Below, piece by piece: positions 39,601-47,903 of a DNA stretch of 62,853 bases. The DNA comes from JAPLMI01 sp043798375 (GTDB lineage: Bacteria; Omnitrophota; Gorgyraeia; 2-01-FULL-45-10), in the NCBI GenBank assembly GCA_043798375.1, contig JAZDOS010000018.1, positions 1 to 62,853 on the forward strand. The letters are read 5' to 3'. Both the position numbers and the translations under genes were made by a program. The notes beneath the pieces are model-generated. The model saw only the letters and a list, made by a program, of their open reading frames with translations. It had not been told where the DNA came from and made no database searches. Each line of letters starts with the position of its first letter. The stretch's first letter is position 1.

Positions 39601-42244
39601 TGGTAATAGCGGCTCCGTCCGGTAATGATGTTACCACTATGTAGCGCGGCCTATCAATTCCATCTATGCCGCCCCTGTAACCGGTTAGTATGCTTCCGTC
39701 AAATATGAATGTCGGCGGCAAAGCGCGGACTTTTCCGTCCCTGGCATAATCCGCCCTTCTCTCATCATTAAGGTTCGTCGCGACAAGATAACCGCCGGCC
39801 TTTACGCCTACGAGCAGTTTGTTATAATCAATATCCGGATTGAGCGGCGATAACATTTTTGTCATCTGGGTAACGATCCGCTCGCGCTCCGCCGCGGGCT
39901 GCTTTTGAAAAATCGGCCTGGGCGCAACGCCGTTTACGATTTCAAGCGTTGGCTCACCGGACAAGATCTCTCCGTCAAGAATAAGCTCGATCATGTCCAC
40001 AAGCGCAGGCGCTGTCCTGGCTTCAACACCGTTCGCTCCGTCCCTGGTCGAAGCGGCGATATGCGGAAAGATAACGGCGTTATCACGGTTTGTTTCGATC
40101 AGCCTGTAAAGCTCCGGCGTCATATCCAGGTCACCGTAATATGCCAGCCCTCCGGCTTTCACCCGCGGCTCCAGGAGCTCGGGCCTCGCGTATCCGGACC
40201 TGGATGTATTGATAAGGAGCTCAAGATTGGGGCTTGATATCTCCGCTTCCGTTAATTGAACTTTTGGCATATCCTCCTGTTTGGCCCCAAGATGAATGGT
40301 AACCATATTGGCCCTTTTAAACAGTTCTTCCCGGCTGACGGGCGCAGCGCCTAATTTTTTTGCTTCGGCGCTGTCAGGCGTTAAACTACGGGAATGGACC
40401 AACACGGTAAATGGTATATCGCGGGCATCTGCGATAGCCTTTAATTTCTGCGCCACTGCCCGGCCGATGGCCCCCCATCCGAGTATGCCTATAGTCTTCC
40501 CTCTTAATGCTTCCGCCGAAGACTCAAACGAATCTGTCGCAAGCGGATCGACTATTTCGCGCATCCAATAATCAGTAAGCCTATCCCGTTCTCCTTCAGG
40601 CACGACTGCCCATTTTTTGCTGTTGCGCACGAGTTTCTCATACTCACCGGGACCTGTCTGAAATAAACCTTCGATGTGATTGTCGAACGCGGAGCCCGAA
40701 GAGACCCCGCCCCTTGCCCCTTTTACACCTCTCTTTTTGCACATATATCCTAACAGGAAAGACAATGTCAGGTCGGCCACAGAATTAGCGCTTCCGTGAG
40801 TGCGGCCGACGGATATGCCATGATTGGCCGCCATATCATCTTTTATATTCTCATATCCGACTCCGGCCCGAATAATGGCTTTCAAGCCATTATTTTCCGC
40901 CAGTTCGAAAATCGATGGATCTTTACCGTCAAAAGCGGTGGTCGCCGAACGAACCACGATAGTGTCCGGCTTGTCGTTCCTGATGCGGGCCTTAAGCCAT
41001 TCCGCGTCCTTCCCTTTGCCGTGTTCGGTTATAAACTCAACTCTTCCGCCGAATCTTTCCGAAAGCTTCTCGCGGATCGCGTCAATCGTCTTTGGGTCTT
41101 CCGGGTCATCCGCAAAAAGGATCCTGACTTTCGCTTCCGGCGCCGCGGCTTGCGTTGTTGCGCCTGCAGCGTAATCGCGCGCCGCGAGATTCGTGTCGAG
41201 GTTGGCGATGTAATATTTCTTCCGCTTGAATTCGGCCTTCCTGCCTTTCAGGAGCAGCTCGTTATGCCTTACATCGATTTCATTCTCAGGCCGGCTGTCA
41301 ATAAACCTTAATACGGATAAGCCGAGCATCGCGCCGACTTCGTGAACCAAATAATCCTTTATGCGGCCTTCTACAAATTTCGCCCTCGCGCCGCCTCTTT
41401 TTAAATCGTCGATGGCCTCCCGGTTCAAAAAGAGATGCACGGCGTTATTGCTTGAATGGGTGTGGACAATAACTTTTTGCTTTGCGCCGTTTTTTGTCTC
41501 ATGTTCTACGCGGCTCTCGTTAAGCATGGAGGCAATCTTGCCTGTCAGAGGAACGAGATAAAATTTCCTGTCCTGAAGCGGGGCCATTCCGCCCGGATTC
41601 TCTATATCGAGCTTTAATTCGGAGATTATATCCGCGATCGTCCCTTTATAGTCAAAACGAGCCTCTTCTGCCGTCAGGGTAAGGCCGCCGCGGTGGGCGT
41701 AGTCTAAAATACCATCGACCTTTTCATGTTGAGTATATATCCCGGCGGCCTTTATAGAGCTTGCGGTTTTTGGCTTGGCCTTCCCGTCCGATCCTTCCGG
41801 ATAAACGTCAAGCTGTTGATTAACGGAGGAATACTCGATTATGTAGGTCCTCGCGCCATAGGCCAGGTCCTTACGAACAGCTTTTATCTTCAGGACGCCA
41901 TCTTCTGCAGACGGAATTTCGTGAATAAAGAATTGAGCGCCTCCCAGCTGGTATATTGTCTTTCCCGGCAGGTTTCCGGGCATATCGGCGAATTTCTGAA
42001 GGTTTTCGCGGGTAATTTCTAATCTATGGTCATTTATGTAATTTAAGGCAGCGGCAAACCATAGCTCGATATCGCCCATGTCTTTATTCCCGATATCCTG
42101 AATGTTGCTGAATTTGGATTGCGGCGCGAGCTTATCGGCTATGCCGATATTGAGCGATTGACCGAACGCGAAGTCGGATATGGCGGTATTGAAGATAAAA
42201 CAGACCAGAACGATACTTGAAATTATTTTGTTACACTTTTTCAT
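36602..42244 (-). CDS. Giant exported dehydrogenase-fusion protein
   Basis: 1880 residues beginning with a signal peptide (basic MKKCNK, hydrophobic core to about residue 24, then FAFGQS). Residues about 30-370 are an unassigned N-terminal region containing IADKLAPQSKFS, a pattern I associate with Omnitrophota exported proteins. Residues about 372-770 form a D-2-hydroxyacid dehydrogenase-like unit: GILGWGAIGRAVAQ (about 586-599), Arg in INTSRSGYA, His in FPHIAAST. Residues about 790-1260 resemble a Glu/Leu/Phe/Val dehydrogenase: FDGGKTIF, GGPDVGMEYEQM, GIVGFGDVGGG (about 1075), ISEGANNFAA. A HEAT-like stretch follows (about 1400-1470), then about 400 unassigned residues. The export signal is odd for NAD enzymes, so the domains may be non-catalytic. 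Convergent with thpR. Confidence 0.75.
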   Translation of the reverse strand: MKKCNKIISSIVLVCFIFNTAISDFAFGQSLNIGIADKLAPQSKFSNIQDIGNKDMGDIELWFAAALNYINDHRLEITRENLQKFADMPGNLPGKTIYQLGGAQFFIHEIPSAEDGVLKIKAVRKDLAYGARTYIIEYSSVNQQLDVYPEGSDGKAKPKTASSIKAAGIYTQHEKVDGILDYAHRGGLTLTAEEARFDYKGTIADIISELKLDIENPGGMAPLQDRKFYLVPLTGKIASMLNESRVEHETKNGAKQKVIVHTHSSNNAVHLFLNREAIDDLKRGGARAKFVEGRIKDYLVHEVGAMLGLSVLRFIDSRPENEIDVRHNELLLKGRKAEFKRKKYYIANLDTNLAARDYAAGATTQAAAPEAKVRILFADDPEDPKTIDAIREKLSERFGGRVEFITEHGKGKDAEWLKARIRNDKPDTIVVRSATTAFDGKDPSIFELAENNGLKAIIRAGVGYENIKDDMAANHGISVGRTHGSANSVADLTLSFLLGYMCKKRGVKGARGGVSSGSAFDNHIEGLFQTGPGEYEKLVRNSKKWAVVPEGERDRLTDYWMREIVDPLATDSFESSAEALRGKTIGILGWGAIGRAVAQKLKAIADARDIPFTVLVHSRSLTPDSAEAKKLGAAPVSREELFKRANMVTIHLGAKQEDMPKVQLTEAEISSPNLELLINTSRSGYARPELLEPRVKAGGLAYYGDLDMTPELYRLIETNRDNAVIFPHIAASTRDGANGVEARTAPALVDMIELILDGEILSGEPTLEIVNGVAPRPIFQKQPAAERERIVTQMTKMLSPLNPDIDYNKLLVGVKAGGYLVATNLNDERRADYARDGKVRALPPTFIFDGSILTGYRGGIDGIDRPRYIVVTSLPDGAAITTIFSRTKNPKMIFAKGGCRWYQVGEYAGKSTLDSMDEKFMGNPEKTQDPLLLEGVRLANAMFYKSPFWETYFDGGKTIFLADRNADKESFIRDWAASSMLAGCLMNLYLGGPDVGMEYEQMGWIEDEKIAARRVFGMQETQIISTTSRDPETTGTFPHVEWMATSIAVVETLAAALDNTELMKRFKIDENNLTMGIVGFGDVGGGVLRYLHDKYPDIFAKVKITAAADSKGTIYNREGLDKKQLLRLIKVRERAGRKFALKDYYKGEFEFMEDTRKAYFLGSTILIPAAKGTVVFGEEDIRRMAEAGTKIISEGANNFAAIGTEDKFEAGGILYFYGPVANGGGIYSSKEEVFHAMLEPEIFRVMSDANRDRIRKRMAELKPHIQGDIADTALVNARWLSDQFVIGRGASIYEIHQRVVNDIITERSRLLDEPAAEEDREISARVERDVKHGIARNDENLRVLTIIHATEIARENIMGKYIDKGVVARELDAQDLDGLADGRKIRALMFAAYWAGKLKMNEAADNLLRIIGSKTDSSLRRLAAISLGYINSPATEEALARLETTPGVAGCPDVLIGVRWALDHMRDTAAAKTPTEDAQAQQANTDFAGLIAGEQYKKAAEELREAIASYVKEGSLLPFQKDEAKVDRLYTELSGMCRMLSFTPEGMNFLSSADYAAVPAFMRIQLAKYFGLPVGGKTIGEGPEKTRVLFDYYAAVKFRADYVRKDDGINPADYVVVKLDGENGYLVIDRIDRIGFYIMPSAEGRAALLAHLPLSPDIQINVPGYIKVKPVALEAMERLAAKAGRDIPTFPEERYTLLLTSEFFANGELEAHRLKYGDRFNLDRVSGSNPAQFVENILSKAKGVENRTIALVPDSLEEAELDRLKGAGIRFIRANAWTLLNARSDKDSYREKFQLDTYAMMLLARRISRDITRDSSIYQVLSFYIKTHFKLADDVAAADYIEAIMTGDVARLLKGILSYRPAEPYDRPDYNNVAAALIAA

Positions 42245-42290
42245 TTGTTTTTCTTCCTTTCTTTATACTTAATAAATACCTTTAGTTATA

Positions 42291-42323
42291 AAACAAAAAT
42301 GCCTGGCTTTTCGCCAAGCATTT
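42291..42323 (-). terminator. Rho-independent terminator between asd and the giant gene
   Basis: Minus-strand stem AATGCTTGGC / GCCAGGCATT with a GAAAA loop, followed by TTTTTGTTTT. A second hairpin, GCATTTGTAAATGC (42331-42318), overlaps the 5' arm and could act as an antiterminator. It probably ends the argA-leuCDB-asd transcript. Confidence 0.65.
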
Positions 42324-42440
42324 ACAAATGCGCTTCATGATAGATAACTACAAAACTTAACTTAGTTTACCATTAAAAAATAGTTTGTCAAGTTCTTAAA
42401 TCTATCTTTTTTGTATCTTAATCGGGATAGCCGACGATGT

Positions 42441-42468
42441 CGTAGCGGACATTTAAATGTCCCCTACG
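42441..42468. repeat. Long palindrome related to the one inside cinA
   Basis: CGTAGCGGACATTT followed by AAATGTCCCCTACG, a 28-bp palindrome with one mismatched pair, between asd and the terminator. Confidence 0.75.
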
Positions 42469-42523
42469 ACAGGCTGCTTCTTTATGCTAAATTGTTACTG
42501 ACCGAGATGTTCGAGGGATTACC

Positions 42524-43525
42524 TTATTTAACCAATCTCTCCGCAATTTGGATTGCGTTAAGCGCAGCGCCCTTACGAATATTATCGGCCGCAACCCACA
42601 TCGAGATGCCGTTTTTGATCGACTCGTCTTTTCGGATCCTTCCGACGAAGGTGTCGTCTTTACCTTCCGCGAATATCGGCATCGGATATGATTTGTTCTC
42701 GGGATCGTCTATAACGGTGACGCCTTCCGATTTCGAAAGAAGCTTGCGGACATCATCCGGTGAAATAGGTTTTTCGGTCTCGATATTGACGCTTTCCGAA
42801 TGGGCGTAGAATACAGGGACTCTGACGCAGGTGGCATTCACCTGAATAGAAGAATCGCCCATGATCTTGCGGGTCTCGTCAACCATCTTCATCTCTTCTT
42901 TAGTATAGGCATTTCCCATAAAAACATCTATCTGCGGAATAAGGTTGAAGGCTATCGGGTGCGGAAACTCGACAGGAGTAACCTTTTTCTTCGCAAGGAA
43001 CGCCCTCGACTGTTCCCGCAATTCTATAACCTTCTTCTGGCCCGCGCCCGAAACCGACTGGAAGGTGGTTACCACAATCCTCTTTATCTTCGCGGCCTTA
43101 TGGATCGGCCAGAGCGCCACTACCATCTGTATGGTCGAGCAGTTGGGGTTCGCGATTATACCTTTATGCCATTTAATATCCTGCGGATTCACTTCCGGAA
43201 CGACAAGCGGCACGTTATTATCCATCCTGAACGCGCTCGAGTTGTCGACGCATACCGCGCCTGCCTTTACCGCGCTGGGTAAAAATTCGAGGCTGCGGGA
43301 CGCGCCGGCCGACGCTAGCACTATGTCTATATCCTTGAAAGAATCGTGCGTGAGTACTTCAACGGGATAGGGCTTGCCGTTAAATTTCAATGACTTACCC
43401 TTCGACCGCTCAGAAGCAAGTAACCGTAAATTTTTTACCGGAAATTTTCTCTCCTCAAGGATCCTTAAAAAGCAGGTCCCGACAGCGCCGGTCGCCCCCA
43501 TTATTGCAATGTTGTATTTTTTCAT
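42524..43525 (-). CDS. asd: Aspartate-semialdehyde dehydrogenase
   Basis: 333 residues. The NADP loop is AIMGATGAVGTCFLRIL, the catalytic Cys is in ANPNCSTIQMVVAL, and the His-containing region VRVPVFYAHSESVNIE is present. It reduces aspartyl phosphate to aspartate semialdehyde for lysine, threonine and methionine synthesis. It lies 122 bp after leuB; the gap holds heptamer-type repeats. The terminator at 42291-42323 follows. Confidence 0.95.
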   Translation of the reverse strand: MKKYNIAIMGATGAVGTCFLRILEERKFPVKNLRLLASERSKGKSLKFNGKPYPVEVLTHDSFKDIDIVLASAGASRSLEFLPSAVKAGAVCVDNSSAFRMDNNVPLVVPEVNPQDIKWHKGIIANPNCSTIQMVVALWPIHKAAKIKRIVVTTFQSVSGAGQKKVIELREQSRAFLAKKKVTPVEFPHPIAFNLIPQIDVFMGNAYTKEEMKMVDETRKIMGDSSIQVNATCVRVPVFYAHSESVNIETEKPISPDDVRKLLSKSEGVTVIDDPENKSYPMPIFAEGKDDTFVGRIRKDESIKNGISMWVAADNIRKGAALNAIQIAERLVK

Positions 43526-43593
43526 TTTAATTCGTCTTTCGTTAATCGGTTGCGCTGCTCGTCACGTTAGACGTCTATCGGTTGCGTCCTCTG

Positions 43594-43614
43594 GACGATA
43601 AACGATATACGATA
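43594..43614. repeat. Heptanucleotide repeats in the leuB-asd gap
   Basis: GGACGAT, AAACGAT, ATACGAT in tandem. A second short run (TCGTCTT, TCGTTAA, TCGGTTG) lies near 43530-43550, and CGGTTGCGC / GCGCAACCG form an inverted repeat across the gap. Confidence 0.6.
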
Positions 43615-43647
43615 CGAGCCGCGCAACCGTAACCGTTAACCGAGATA

Positions 43648-44718
43648 CTATAGATTTTCTACGACTAAATCCCCGACTTGTTCGGTCGAGTATCCCATCT
43701 TACCGGCCGCGAGGCTCTTCAGTTTTGTATTGACGGCATTTATAACGGATTTCTCCACCGCCCTTGCGGCCTTTTCCTCCTGCAGGTTATCCAGAAGCAT
43801 CTCGATCGCGCATATCGCGGCGATCGGATTAATAACGTGTTTACCCGTATATTTCGGCGCGGAGCCGCCGATCGGCTCAAACATCGACACGCCCTTCGGA
43901 TTGATATTGCCGCCGGCCGCTATCCCCATCCCGCCCTGGATCATCGCGCCGAGGTCCGTTATGATATCGCCGAACATGTTATCGGTAACGATACAATCGA
44001 ACCATTCCGGATTCTTCACAAACCACATCGTCGTCGCGTCGACATGCGCGTAGTCGGTCGTGACATCGGGGTAATCGCCCTTTATCTCGTCAAACGTCCT
44101 CTGCCACAGGTCCCAGGCATAAGTGAGGACATTCGTCTTGCCGCAAAGCGTCAATTTTTTTCTCTTGTTCCGCTTTTTTGTGAATTCAAACGCGTAGCGC
44201 AGGCACCGCTCGACGCCTTTTTTCGTATTATAGGATATCTGTATCGCAACTTCGTTAGGTTTGCCTTTATCGCGAAATTCGCCCATCCCCTTATACAGGC
44301 CTTCGGAATTTTCTCTCACGACAACGAAGTCGATATCTTCCGGTTTCTTGTCCTTCAGCGGACAGTATGCGGAATTATATAATTTTACGGGCCTTAAATT
44401 AATATATTGATCCAGGCCGAACCGCGCGGCAAGCAGTATCCCCTGCTCCAGAATGCCGGGTTTCACGCCGGGATGGCCTATGGCGCCGAGGAATATCGCG
44501 TCGAACTTCTTTAATCTTTCGAGCTCTTCATCTGTTATCGTCTTCCCTGTCTTAAGATACCTTTCGCCGCCGCAATCAAACATCTCTTCGGCATAAGAAA
44601 ATCCGAATTTTTTCGACGCCGCCTTCAGCACCTTCAGCCCTTCGCGAACAACTTCCGGCCCGGTCCCGTCGCCGGGTATCACCGCGATCTTGTAATTCCT
44701 AGAGTTTCCCATCTCCAC
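43648..44718 (-). CDS. leuB: 3-isopropylmalate dehydrogenase
   Basis: 356 residues of the isocitrate/isopropylmalate dehydrogenase family. IAVIPGDGTGPEVV at the N-terminus, the catalytic Tyr in VVRENSEGLYKG, Lys in KTNVL, Asp ligands in DNMFGDIITDLGA and the NAD site GGSAPKYTGKHVINP are visible. The leuC/leuD context supports the leucine role. A Phe/Val-containing helix makes homoisocitrate or methylmalate variants possible, but there is no direct sign of them. Confidence 0.9.
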   Translation of the reverse strand: MEMGNSRNYKIAVIPGDGTGPEVVREGLKVLKAASKKFGFSYAEEMFDCGGERYLKTGKTITDEELERLKKFDAIFLGAIGHPGVKPGILEQGILLAARFGLDQYINLRPVKLYNSAYCPLKDKKPEDIDFVVVRENSEGLYKGMGEFRDKGKPNEVAIQISYNTKKGVERCLRYAFEFTKKRNKRKKLTLCGKTNVLTYAWDLWQRTFDEIKGDYPDVTTDYAHVDATTMWFVKNPEWFDCIVTDNMFGDIITDLGAMIQGGMGIAAGGNINPKGVSMFEPIGGSAPKYTGKHVINPIAAICAIEMLLDNLQEEKAARAVEKSVINAVNTKLKSLAAGKMGYSTEQVGDLVVENL

Positions 44719-44751
44719 CCCTTATCTTCCCCTGCTATCCCTTATTTTCCC

Positions 44752-45243
44752 CTATTTTTCCCTCTTCGCCAGCGAATTCATCAGCCCGCCTGCCCTTATA
44801 ATCCTCTGCATGAAAGGCGGATATTTTTCGAACCTGTAACTTTCCTTTCTTGTTAAATTCCTTATTATCCCTGTCTTCGTATCGATCCTGACAAGGTCTC
44901 CTTTATGGATGCGTTCCGACGCTTCGGCCGATTCCGCAATAGGAAGCCCCGTATTGATACTGTTCCTCGCGAATATCCTCGCAAAGCTTTCGGCTATCAC
45001 GCATGATACGCCGGCCGCCTTTATGGCGATAGGGGCATGTTCTCTCGACGAGCCGCAGCCAAAATTTTTACCGGCAACGATGATGTCGCCGGGCTTCACT
45101 CTTCCGGCGAAGCCCTTATCGGCGTCCTCCATGCAGTGCCCGGCAAGTTCGGCCCTGTCGGTCGTATTGAGATACCGCGCCGGTATTATCTCGTCGGTGT
45201 TTACGTCGTCGCCGAACCTGTGCGCCCTTCCTTTGTGCTTCAT
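44752..45243 (-). CDS. leuD: 3-isopropylmalate dehydratase small subunit
   Basis: 163 residues, aconitase swivelling domain. Signatures: RFGDDVNTDEIIPARYL, GKNFGCGSSREHAPIAIKAAG and SFARIFARNSINTGLP. It pairs with LeuC in isomerising 2- to 3-isopropylmalate. Its ATG is directly after the leuC stop with no gap. The short form is typical of anaerobes and archaea. Confidence 0.94.
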   Translation of the reverse strand: MKHKGRAHRFGDDVNTDEIIPARYLNTTDRAELAGHCMEDADKGFAGRVKPGDIIVAGKNFGCGSSREHAPIAIKAAGVSCVIAESFARIFARNSINTGLPIAESAEASERIHKGDLVRIDTKTGIIRNLTRKESYRFEKYPPFMQRIIRAGGLMNSLAKREK

Positions 45244-46521
45244 CTATATTACTTCCTCCGGATGGGAGATTTTGCCGTTAATGGCGCTCGCCGCCGCGAC
45301 TGCCGGATTGGATAAATAAACTTCGCTCTTCGGATGGCCCATCCTGCCGACGAAATTCCTGTTCGTCGTGGCGATAGCCCTCTCGCCTTCCGCAAGTATC
45401 CCCATGTGCCCGCCCAAACACGGCCCGCATGTCGGCGTCGAGAAGATCCCGCCCGCCTCCACAAAAACGCGCGCCAGGCCCGCCTTCACCGCCTCAAGAT
45501 ATATCTTCCGGGTGGCGGGGATCACGATAAGCCTCACACCGCTCTTCACTTTCTTCCCGCGCAGTATCTTCGCCGCCAAAACCAGGTCGGAGAGCCTTCC
45601 GTTCGTGCACGAGCCGATCACAACCTGGTCTATCGCTATCTCTTTTAACGATTTAACCGGCTTCACGTTGCTCGGCAGGCTCGGGCACGCTACGAGCGGC
45701 TCAACCTTGCGACAGTCATATTCTTTGATCTTGCAATATACCGCATCCATGTCGCTCGAATAAAATTTTCCGGAGCCCTGCCTCGGCTTCGATCTTATAG
45801 CTTTTATATAACGGGATATTACCCTGTCCGGCGAGATTATGCCGTTCTTCGCGCCGGCCTCGATCGCCATGTTGCACATCGCGAGCCTGTCATCTATTGA
45901 CAGATTTTCGATCGTTTCGCCGCAGAATTCCATCGCCCTGTAATGGGCGCCGTCTACGCCTATGTCGCCAATGACATAAAGTATAAGGTCTTTGCCGCCA
46001 ACCCATTTATTTAGACGTCCGAAGAATACGAATTTCATCGATTCGGGCACTTTGAGCCAGCACTCGCCTGTGATCATGGCAGCCGCAAGATCCGTTGATC
46101 CCACGCCCATCGAGAATGCCCCCAGGGCGCCGTAAGTGCAGGTATGCGAATCCGCGCCTATGACAAGGTCGCCCGGCAGGACCAGCCCCATCTCCGGCAG
46201 GAGCGCGTGCTCTATCCCCATCTTCCCGATCTCGAAGTAATTCTTAATACCGTACTTCTTCGCGAAATCCGCCAGCATCCTGCAGTGGTTGGCGCTCTTC
46301 ATGTCTTTCGCCGGCGCGAAATGGTCCGGAACAAGCACAACTTTTTTCTTATCAAAGACTTTCTTGGCGCCCGCCTTCTCGAATTCCTCTATCGCGAGCG
46401 GAGCGGTGACATCGTTCCCGAGGCACAGGTCGACCTTTACGTCGATAAACTCGCCCGGATGTATCTTCTTCGCCTTCGTGTGCTTTAATAAAATCTTTTC
46501 GGTTATCGTATATCCCATCAT
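45244..46521 (-). CDS. leuC: 3-isopropylmalate dehydratase large subunit
   Basis: 425 residues, aconitase-family large subunit of the shorter anaerobe/archaeal type. The Fe-S cysteines are in VIGSCTNGR and PTCGPCLGGHMG; VIGADSHTCTYGALG carries active-site residues. It overlaps the argA-like gene by 4 bp, and leuD follows immediately. Homologues can act on citraconate or homoaconitate; the leuB and asd context favours branched-chain synthesis. Confidence 0.93.
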   Translation of the reverse strand: MMGYTITEKILLKHTKAKKIHPGEFIDVKVDLCLGNDVTAPLAIEEFEKAGAKKVFDKKKVVLVPDHFAPAKDMKSANHCRMLADFAKKYGIKNYFEIGKMGIEHALLPEMGLVLPGDLVIGADSHTCTYGALGAFSMGVGSTDLAAAMITGECWLKVPESMKFVFFGRLNKWVGGKDLILYVIGDIGVDGAHYRAMEFCGETIENLSIDDRLAMCNMAIEAGAKNGIISPDRVISRYIKAIRSKPRQGSGKFYSSDMDAVYCKIKEYDCRKVEPLVACPSLPSNVKPVKSLKEIAIDQVVIGSCTNGRLSDLVLAAKILRGKKVKSGVRLIVIPATRKIYLEAVKAGLARVFVEAGGIFSTPTCGPCLGGHMGILAEGERAIATTNRNFVGRMGHPKSEVYLSNPAVAAASAINGKISHPEEVI

Positions 46522-46967
46522 ATCTCTTTTATCATAGCTATTTCCTTACATCCGGGAAAATACATGCACTTTATGCACTCGCTCCAGATCTTATGCGGCA
46601 GTTCTTTTTTGTCGATGATACTAAACCCGAATTGCTCAAAGAATTCCGGAATATAGGTAAGGGCGAATACCTTCTTCAGCTTCAACATCTTTGCCTCCAT
46701 GAGGCAATGTTCGAGCAGTTTCCTGCCCATACCCTTGCCGGTCTTTGATCTCGATACGGCAAGGCTCTTTATCTCGGACAGGTCCTCCCAGTCAACGTGA
46801 AGCGCGCAGGCCCCGTAGACCTTCCTGCCTTCGGCGTAGACATAGAAATCCCTTATATTTTCGTAAAGCTCGTTTAACGAGCGCGGAAGCATCCTCTCGC
46901 GCTTCGCGTAGTAGTTGACGAGCTTCTGGATCTGCTTCACGTCCGTAACATTCGCTTTTCTTATCAT
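46518..46967 (-). CDS. argA: GNAT acetyltransferase, probable short-form N-acetylglutamate synthase
   Basis: 149 residues from ATG 46967, with GAAGGA about 8 nt upstream; an earlier frame start at 47051 adds a non-conserved extension. The GNAT core includes the acetyl-CoA loop KTGKGMGRKLLEHCL. The C-terminal ELPHKIWSECIKCMYFPGC, together with MLPRSLNELYENIRDFYVY, closely matches short ArgA/NAGS proteins. It would acetylate glutamate in the first step of arginine synthesis. It overlaps leuC by 4 bp; no other arg gene is in the window. Confidence 0.82.
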   Translation of the reverse strand: MIRKANVTDVKQIQKLVNYYAKRERMLPRSLNELYENIRDFYVYAEGRKVYGACALHVDWEDLSEIKSLAVSRSKTGKGMGRKLLEHCLMEAKMLKLKKVFALTYIPEFFEQFGFSIIDKKELPHKIWSECIKCMYFPGCKEIAMIKEI

Positions 46968-47153
46968 GGTAATTCCTTCTTCATGGTTTCTTTGAACCCG
47001 CAAAGCCCGTAAAGAATAGAAGACCCGCATCCCGGGCCTTGCGCCTTGCACGTCTTTCGACCGTGCTCTATTATACCTAAATGGAATTCATATATCAAGT
47101 GCTTTGGAACGATAGCGGATAATACGCCGTGCGCCTCTTTTTACGCTGAATAG

Positions 47154-47903
47154 TCATGAGATATTTAAGACGGAACCCAGCAGCTTTTTTGTGTAATTAT
47201 GGGCGGGGTTGGAATATAAATTTTCCGGCGGCCCTTCCTCGACAATTTTTCCTTCCTTCATGACGGCGATTTTATCAGACATGAATTTAACGACTCGCAG
47301 GTCATGGCTTATAAATAGATACGTTATCGACAAGTTCTTCTGTATCTCTTTAAGAAGCTTCAATATCTGGAGCTGGACCGTGACATCCAGGCTCGAGACA
47401 GGTTCGTCGCAGACGATAAACTCAGGATTTGTTACCACGGCCCTCGCTATCGCGATCCTCTGCCGCTCCCCTCCGGAGAATTGGTGCGGGTATTTGTTGA
47501 GCGCGCTATTTGGGAGCTTTACCAGGCCGAGCGTTTCCTCTACCTGCTTCCTGACCCGCGGACTATGATGGGCCATGGGCCATGGGCTATTCACAACAAG
47601 CCCTTCCGCAATAATATCCGCCACCCTCATCTTCGGATCGAGCGAATTTTGCGGATCCTGGAATATGACCTGTATTTTTTTAGCGGCGATTTCGATCGAT
47701 CCCGCGTCGGGTTTTAAAATTCCGAGGATCAGTTTGCCGAGCGTAGTCTTGCCGCATCCGGATTCTCCGACGAGGCCGAAGGTCTCGGCCTTCTCTATCC
47801 CGAGAGACACGCCGTCGACGGCATTGACAAAACTTTTTGTCCCGCGCAGGTAACCGCGCTCGACCGGGAAATATTTTTTTACTTTGTCCAGTTTAACGAT
47901 CAT
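47154..47903 (-). CDS. oppF: Oligopeptide/dipeptide ABC transporter ATPase (OppF/DppF-like)
   Basis: 249 residues, cytoplasmic ATPase. Walker A is GESGCGKTT, the signature is FSGGERQR, and Walker B is FIVCDEPVSSLD. It is shorter than typical OppF (about 320), lacking most of the C-terminal oligopeptide-transporter domain and its Fe-S cysteines. An in-frame insertion of three heptamers (47570-47590) produces NSPWPMAHHSP in the helical region before the signature motif. It overlaps the OppD-like gene by 4 bp and is the last gene of the transporter operon. Confidence 0.88.
   Translation of the reverse strand: MIVKLDKVKKYFPVERGYLRGTKSFVNAVDGVSLGIEKAETFGLVGESGCGKTTLGKLILGILKPDAGSIEIAAKKIQVIFQDPQNSLDPKMRVADIIAEGLVVNSPWPMAHHSPRVRKQVEETLGLVKLPNSALNKYPHQFSGGERQRIAIARAVVTNPEFIVCDEPVSSLDVTVQLQILKLLKEIQKNLSITYLFISHDLRVVKFMSDKIAVMKEGKIVEEGPPENLYSNPAHNYTKKLLGSVLNIS
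47570..47590. repeat. Heptanucleotide tandem repeat inside oppF
   Basis: GGGCCAT, GGGCCAT, GGGCTAT. Translated in frame on the minus strand as the Ser-Pro-Trp-Pro-Met-Ala-His segment. Confidence 0.8.
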
